Source of the DNA: Ectopseudomonas mendocina
GTDB taxonomy: Bacteria > Pseudomonadota > Gammaproteobacteria > Pseudomonadales > Pseudomonadaceae
NCBI RefSeq assembly: GCF_008041835.1
Contig: NZ_VRYE01000013.1
Location: 1-62,228 of the forward strand
Direction: 5' to 3'
Length of the DNA: 62,228 nucleotides
The stretch's first letter is position 1. Every line of letters begins with the position of its first letter. Under the pieces are notes generated by a model. It ran no database searches, was not told the DNA's origin, and saw only the letters and a program-made list of their open reading frames with translations. Below, piece after piece: positions 59,510-62,228 of this stretch. A program made the translations under genes and the position numbers.

Positions 59510-60154
59510 ATGACCAGCATTCGCGAGCGCAACAAAGAGCTCATCCTGCGCGCAGCCAGCGAGGAGTTCGCCGACAAGGGCTTCGCTGCCACCAAGACCA
59601 GTGATATCGCGGCCAAGGCAGGCCTGCCCAAGCCCAACGTCTACTACTACTTCAAGTCCAAGGAAAACCTCTACCGCGAGGTGCTGGAAAGCATCATCGA
59701 GCCGCTGCTGGCCGCCTCTGCCCCCTTCAACCAGCCGGGCCACCCGAGCGAAGTGCTGACCGCCTACATCCGCTCGAAGATCCGCATCTCCCGCGAACTG
59801 CCGCATGCTTCCAAGGTGTTCGCCAGCGAGATCATGCACGGTGCGCCACATCTGTCACCGAAACAGACCGAACAGCTCAACGCCCAGGCCAAGCACAATA
59901 TCGCCTGCATCCAGCGCTGGATCGACCAGGGCATGATGGCCAAGGTCGACCCGCACCACCTGCTGTTCAGCATCTGGGCCGCGACCCAGACCTACGCCGA
60001 CTTCGACTGGCAGATCTCCAGCGTTACCGGCAAAACCACCCTCGACGATGCCGACTACGAAGCTGCCGCACAAACCATCATCCGTCTGGTGCTCAAGGGC
60101 TGTGAAGTCAGCCCGGCGCCGTCGACCGCGTCCGAACTGGTGACCAAGGCCTGA
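59510..60154 (+). CDS. rutR: TetR family regulator, RutR-like
   Basis: A 214-residue regulator with a TetR HTH (FAATKTSDIAAKAGLPKPNVYYYFKSKENLY) and a RutR/YcdC-type C-terminal domain (ELPHASKVFASEIMHGAPHLS, then IDQGMMAKVDPHHLLFSIWAATQTYADF). In E. coli RutR senses uracil and thymine and controls pyrimidine and purine catabolic genes at TTGACCA-N2-TGGTCAA. Matching sites occur before this gene, before xdhA and before the purine permease gene. No rut pyrimidine genes are in the window. The ATG at 59510 is the homology start. Confidence 0.85.
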   Translation: MTSIRERNKELILRAASEEFADKGFAATKTSDIAAKAGLPKPNVYYYFKSKENLYREVLESIIEPLLAASAPFNQPGHPSEVLTAYIRSKIRISRELPHASKVFASEIMHGAPHLSPKQTEQLNAQAKHNIACIQRWIDQGMMAKVDPHHLLFSIWAATQTYADFDWQISSVTGKTTLDDADYEAAAQTIIRLVLKGCEVSPAPSTASELVTKA

Positions 60155-60163
60155 TCCTCAGCG

Positions 60164-60215
60164 GTGCGCACCCTACGGCGATGGCCGTGCGTGTGGGGAC
60201 TCGGTAGGGTGTCGC
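60164..60215. repeat. Dispersed palindromic repeat (GTAGGGTG family), degenerate
   Basis: CGGTGCGCACCCTACGG near 60164 and CGGTAGGGTGTCGCGG near 60205 are divergent arms of the same repeat family seen at 691, 9589, 21956 and 46473. Confidence 0.5.
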
Positions 60216-60304
60216 GGGGCCGACTAGGCTGTGCGGTACCGCCATCCCTGGCGCTCAACTGACAGATCTTGGCGATGAACCACGCTTTTTTCGAGGCCAA
60301 CAAT

Positions 60305-60841
60305 TCAATAACGCTTGGCGCGTAGCATCACCCGTACGTCGTCGTTGATCGGCAACGCGTAATCATGGGTCGCCAGCACCACGTTGGTGGTCGGCTGGAT
60401 CACTTTCAGGTTGATGAACACATAGTCCTTGCTCTCGCCATAGCTGCCGACGATTACCGCCTGGGCGTTGTAGGTGCTAGCCAGCTCATGAATCTCGCGA
60501 GTCAGCATCATTTCGCCCTGGCTCTGCGAGATGTACACGTTGTTGCGGAACTTCATTTCCACCATGCGCTGGCCAGCCTGGGTGAAGCGCGCGGATATCT
60601 GCTCGGAAACCAGGCGGCCCATGGTCGAGGAGCGATCCAGCGCATCGACGTTGACCAGCGTGGCGATGAGCATAGTGCTACCGCTGCCCGGCAACTGCTG
60701 CAACAACGCGTCGGCGGCCTGGTGGTTGGCGCGGATGAAGGGCGAACTCTGTGCGCTTTCGTAGTTCGGGCCGCTTTTCTGCGCGCAGCCGGCGACCACG
60801 GCAAACAGCAGAACCAGCAGGGAAGATGCGACAATTTTCAT
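60305..60841 (-). CDS. FlgO-domain lipoprotein
   Basis: A 178-residue lipoprotein (signal MKIVASSLLVLLFAVVAGC, lipobox VAGC, Cys19). The mature part matches the FlgO domain (ADALLQQLPGSGSTMLIATLVNVD and MLTREIHELASTYNAQAV). FlgO is an outer-membrane protein linked to flagellar surface structures in Vibrio. In Pseudomonas such proteins also occur away from flagellar genes, as here. The start shares a base with the stop of the upstream lipoprotein gene (TGATG), so the pair is co-translated. Confidence 0.82.
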   Translation of the reverse strand: MKIVASSLLVLLFAVVAGCAQKSGPNYESAQSSPFIRANHQAADALLQQLPGSGSTMLIATLVNVDALDRSSTMGRLVSEQISARFTQAGQRMVEMKFRNNVYISQSQGEMMLTREIHELASTYNAQAVIVGSYGESKDYVFINLKVIQPTTNVVLATHDYALPINDDVRVMLRAKRY

Positions 60842-61506
60842 CACAAGCCCCCCTTGACCGGCAGAAGCGCATTGCGGGCATACAGCCCCCAGTCGCTCTG
60901 GGTGGTGTAGTAGGCCGAGCTGGTCTGGGCGTAATAGCGCTCGTGGCTGGAAACGCTGGTGGTAACGATCAGCTCGGTTTTCGGCACCGTCGCGTTGTAT
61001 TTGCTGCCGAACCAACGGCCGGTATCGACTACCACGGCACCGGCCATCATCGCAGCGCCTGGTGAGGCGTTCTCGTAGAGATTGCGCAGCACCCACAAGC
61101 CGCCGGCAAGCAGCGTCAGTTCACCGGCTGCGGCAGGGCGCTGGCGATGCTCGGTAAACTGCACGGGCTGGGCGCTGAGTTCGACCAGCAGGGTGCCGGG
61201 ACGGTCCGCACTCTTCATCACCGGATAGCCGGCTCGGGTCAGCTCGGTGACCAGTTGCGCGGTGAAGGCCTCCTCGAACGGGCTTTCGCCATTGCCCCGC
61301 ACGACATGCAACGGGTGTTTTTCCGGCATGGCCGCCATCAGTTGGCGAGCGCTGTCTCCGGCGATCAGTTGCCAGTGCGATGCCGCCTGGATGTGTGGTT
61401 GCTCCTCGGTCGGAAAGTTGGTCGGCTGCGGGGCTTGCGAATAGGGCGCGCAGCCTCCGAGCAGCGCGCTGCCGGTCAGCAGCCCCATGATAATTTTTCT
61501 TTGCAT
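60841..61506 (-). CDS. Lipoprotein of unknown function, coupled to the FlgO-domain gene
   Basis: A 221-residue lipoprotein (MQRKIIMGLLTGSALLGGC, lipobox LGGC, Cys19). A glycine/alanine-rich hydrophobic stretch near residues 140-160 (NASPGAAMMAGAVVVDTG) may touch the membrane. No family is recognised, but a FlgP/FlgT-like role beside FlgO is possible. It heads the two-gene operon. Confidence 0.7.
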   Translation of the reverse strand: MQRKIIMGLLTGSALLGGCAPYSQAPQPTNFPTEEQPHIQAASHWQLIAGDSARQLMAAMPEKHPLHVVRGNGESPFEEAFTAQLVTELTRAGYPVMKSADRPGTLLVELSAQPVQFTEHRQRPAAAGELTLLAGGLWVLRNLYENASPGAAMMAGAVVVDTGRWFGSKYNATVPKTELIVTTSVSSHERYYAQTSSAYYTTQSDWGLYARNALLPVKGGL

Positions 61507-61746
61507 AGATCAATCCCTGGATAGGAGATGCGGGCAAGCCCCGCTTGGCCATTCGGCGCCATGCCCCAATCTCCCGTTCCGCTCGGGCCGTTTCACGCTC
61601 CCCACGGCCCTTGCCCAGGTGATTGCGACATGACACTGGGCATATTAGATCATTTGTATGGCTAAACAAATTAGAGCCTAACGGGCAGGGTGTGAACGCT
61701 TAATCATTTCGCGCATGGATCTCGACATGACAATTTAGGTTTACCC
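61507..61746. other. Divergent region between the lipoprotein operon and the XRE regulator
   Basis: About 240 bp, clearly AT-richer near 61640-61670 (CATTTGTATGGCTAAACAAATT), a partial dyad that could be the regulator's operator. No ORF. Confidence 0.35.
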
Positions 61747-62096
61747 GTGCGCCAGGAACTCGCAGCAACAGTCGGAAAGATCATCGCCCGCCACCGCACC
61801 GCCATGGGTATCACGCAGGAACAGCTGTCACTGGCACTGGATGTTGATCCGATCACCATCTCCCGCTTCGAGCGCGGCGTCAGCCTGCCCTCGCTGCTCA
61901 CCATCCAGCGCCTGTGCGAGATCTTCGGCGTGTCCTTCAGCCAGTTCTTCGCTGAAGCGCCGAACCGCAGACGAGCAATGGCGAGTCCGCCGCCCTGCTG
62001 GCCATGCTCGAGACCCTGTCCGGGGAGGAGCGGGAGTTCGCGGTGGAAACGGTCATGCGCTTCTGCCGCCTGCAGGGCAGGCAGAAGCGTCAATAG
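61747..62096 (+). pseudogene. XRE-type HTH regulator with a -1 frameshift near its C-terminus
   Basis: From GTG 61747 the frame encodes a Cro/C1-type HTH (ATVGKIIARHRTAMGITQEQ, then LSLALDVDPITISRFERG and IQRLCEIFGVSFSQFFAEA). At about 61955-61965 homology-like sequence switches frame: AEPQTSNGESAALLAMLETL continues in the next frame to a TAG at 62094-62096, while the original frame stays open to the window end with unrelated residues. Adding one base (for example GAAGCGGCCGAA instead of GAAGCGCCGAA) would restore a protein of about 115 residues. The HTH itself is intact and could still be made with a foreign tail. Confidence 0.7.
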
Positions 62097-62123
62097 AGGA
62101 AAGCGCTGCATTTCGCGGAAGCT

Positions 62124-62189
62124 GTGGGAGGGGCTTCAGCCGCGACGCCGGCAGAGGTACCAAGGCTCGCGGCTAAAGCCCCTCCCACA
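62124..62189. repeat. Palindromic repeat beside the right-hand IS
   Basis: TGTGGGAGGGGCTTCAGCCG (from 62124) pairs with CGGCTAAAGCCCCTCCCACA (to 62189), forming a long near-perfect stem. It belongs to the GGAGCGGCTTCAGCCGCGA family seen at 29073-29203 and lies 18 bp from the IS end. Confidence 0.7.
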
Positions 62190-62207
62190 TCATCAGCCCT
62201 ACCCTAT

Positions 62208-62228
62208 GGCCTGTTGCCGTTTTACATG
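62208..62228. mobile_element. Terminal inverted repeat of a second copy of the IS5-family element (runs off the right edge)
   Basis: GGCCTGTTGCCGTTT at 62208-62222 is identical to the reverse complement of 141-155, the IS end at the left of the window. The next six bases (TACATG) differ from the left copy, so this is either the other terminus of the same element or an end of a related one. The host bases before it are CCTAT, comparable to CTAG at the left junction. Confidence 0.75.

Overview
The window is a 62 kb piece of a high-GC gammaproteobacterial chromosome, almost certainly Pseudomonas (P. mendocina/P. alcaligenes-like). The evidence is the gene order smc-zipA-ligA, the xdhABC-guaD purine cluster beside it, acnA next to an Aer-type receptor, tusA and rlmM, the aroC/prmB/folE neighbourhood, and an OspR-type regulator overlapping a glutathione peroxidase. 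Nearly all of it is core chromosome. No rRNA, tRNA, CRISPR or phage genes were seen. Both ends fall in insertion-sequence DNA: an IS5-family element runs off the left edge (1-155), and the same 15-bp terminal inverted repeat reappears at the extreme right (62208-62228). The segment is therefore bounded by two copies of one IS, as expected for an assembly contig that breaks at a multicopy repeat.

Layout. 1-2.2 kb: IS end, a GST gene cut by the IS, and a free-Met-sulfoxide reductase with an AAA+ ATPase. 2.3-5.6 kb: a hybrid sensor kinase and the thiol-peroxide pair gpx-ospR with its operator. 5.8-11 kb: pdxB, a MATE pump, a DUF3080 lipoprotein, tusA, rlmM. 11.3-15.9 kb: acnA and aer. 16-24.8 kb: a GATase, rraB, an FMO/hydrolase/SDR operon with its AraC regulator, DNA alkylation repair (alkA-ogt), small membrane proteins, and a catalytically degenerate acireductone dioxygenase. 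24.9-33.4 kb: MFS, aroC, hydrolases, prmB, smr, folE, a glutaredoxin-like protein. 33.6-41.2 kb: ligA, zipA, smc and a GntR regulator.

41.5-57 kb is a purine catabolism island: xdhA-xdhB-(43-codon ORF)-xdhC, guaD, a GntR regulator, an AzgA-type purine permease, uraH, puuE-uraD-allA-puuD, a permease with a large internal in-frame deletion, and a Tsx-like channel. Together they convert guanine to xanthine, urate, 5-hydroxyisourate, OHCU and allantoin, and finally ureidoglycolate to glyoxylate and urea. The allantoicase step is missing from the cluster. Promoters here carry two recurring palindromes: TTGTRYACAA (five copies, probably for the GntR protein at 48.2-49.0 kb) and TGAC-N6-GTCA (RutR-like), which also precedes a RutR-like tetR gene at 59.5 kb outside the island.

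57-62 kb: a solute-binding protein gene with an internal amber codon, moaA, the rutR-like gene, a FlgO-type lipoprotein pair, and a frameshifted XRE regulator. Dispersed palindromic repeats sit in many intergenic gaps, and at three genes (pdxB, the DUF3080 gene, ligA) the TAG stop codon lies inside the repeat.
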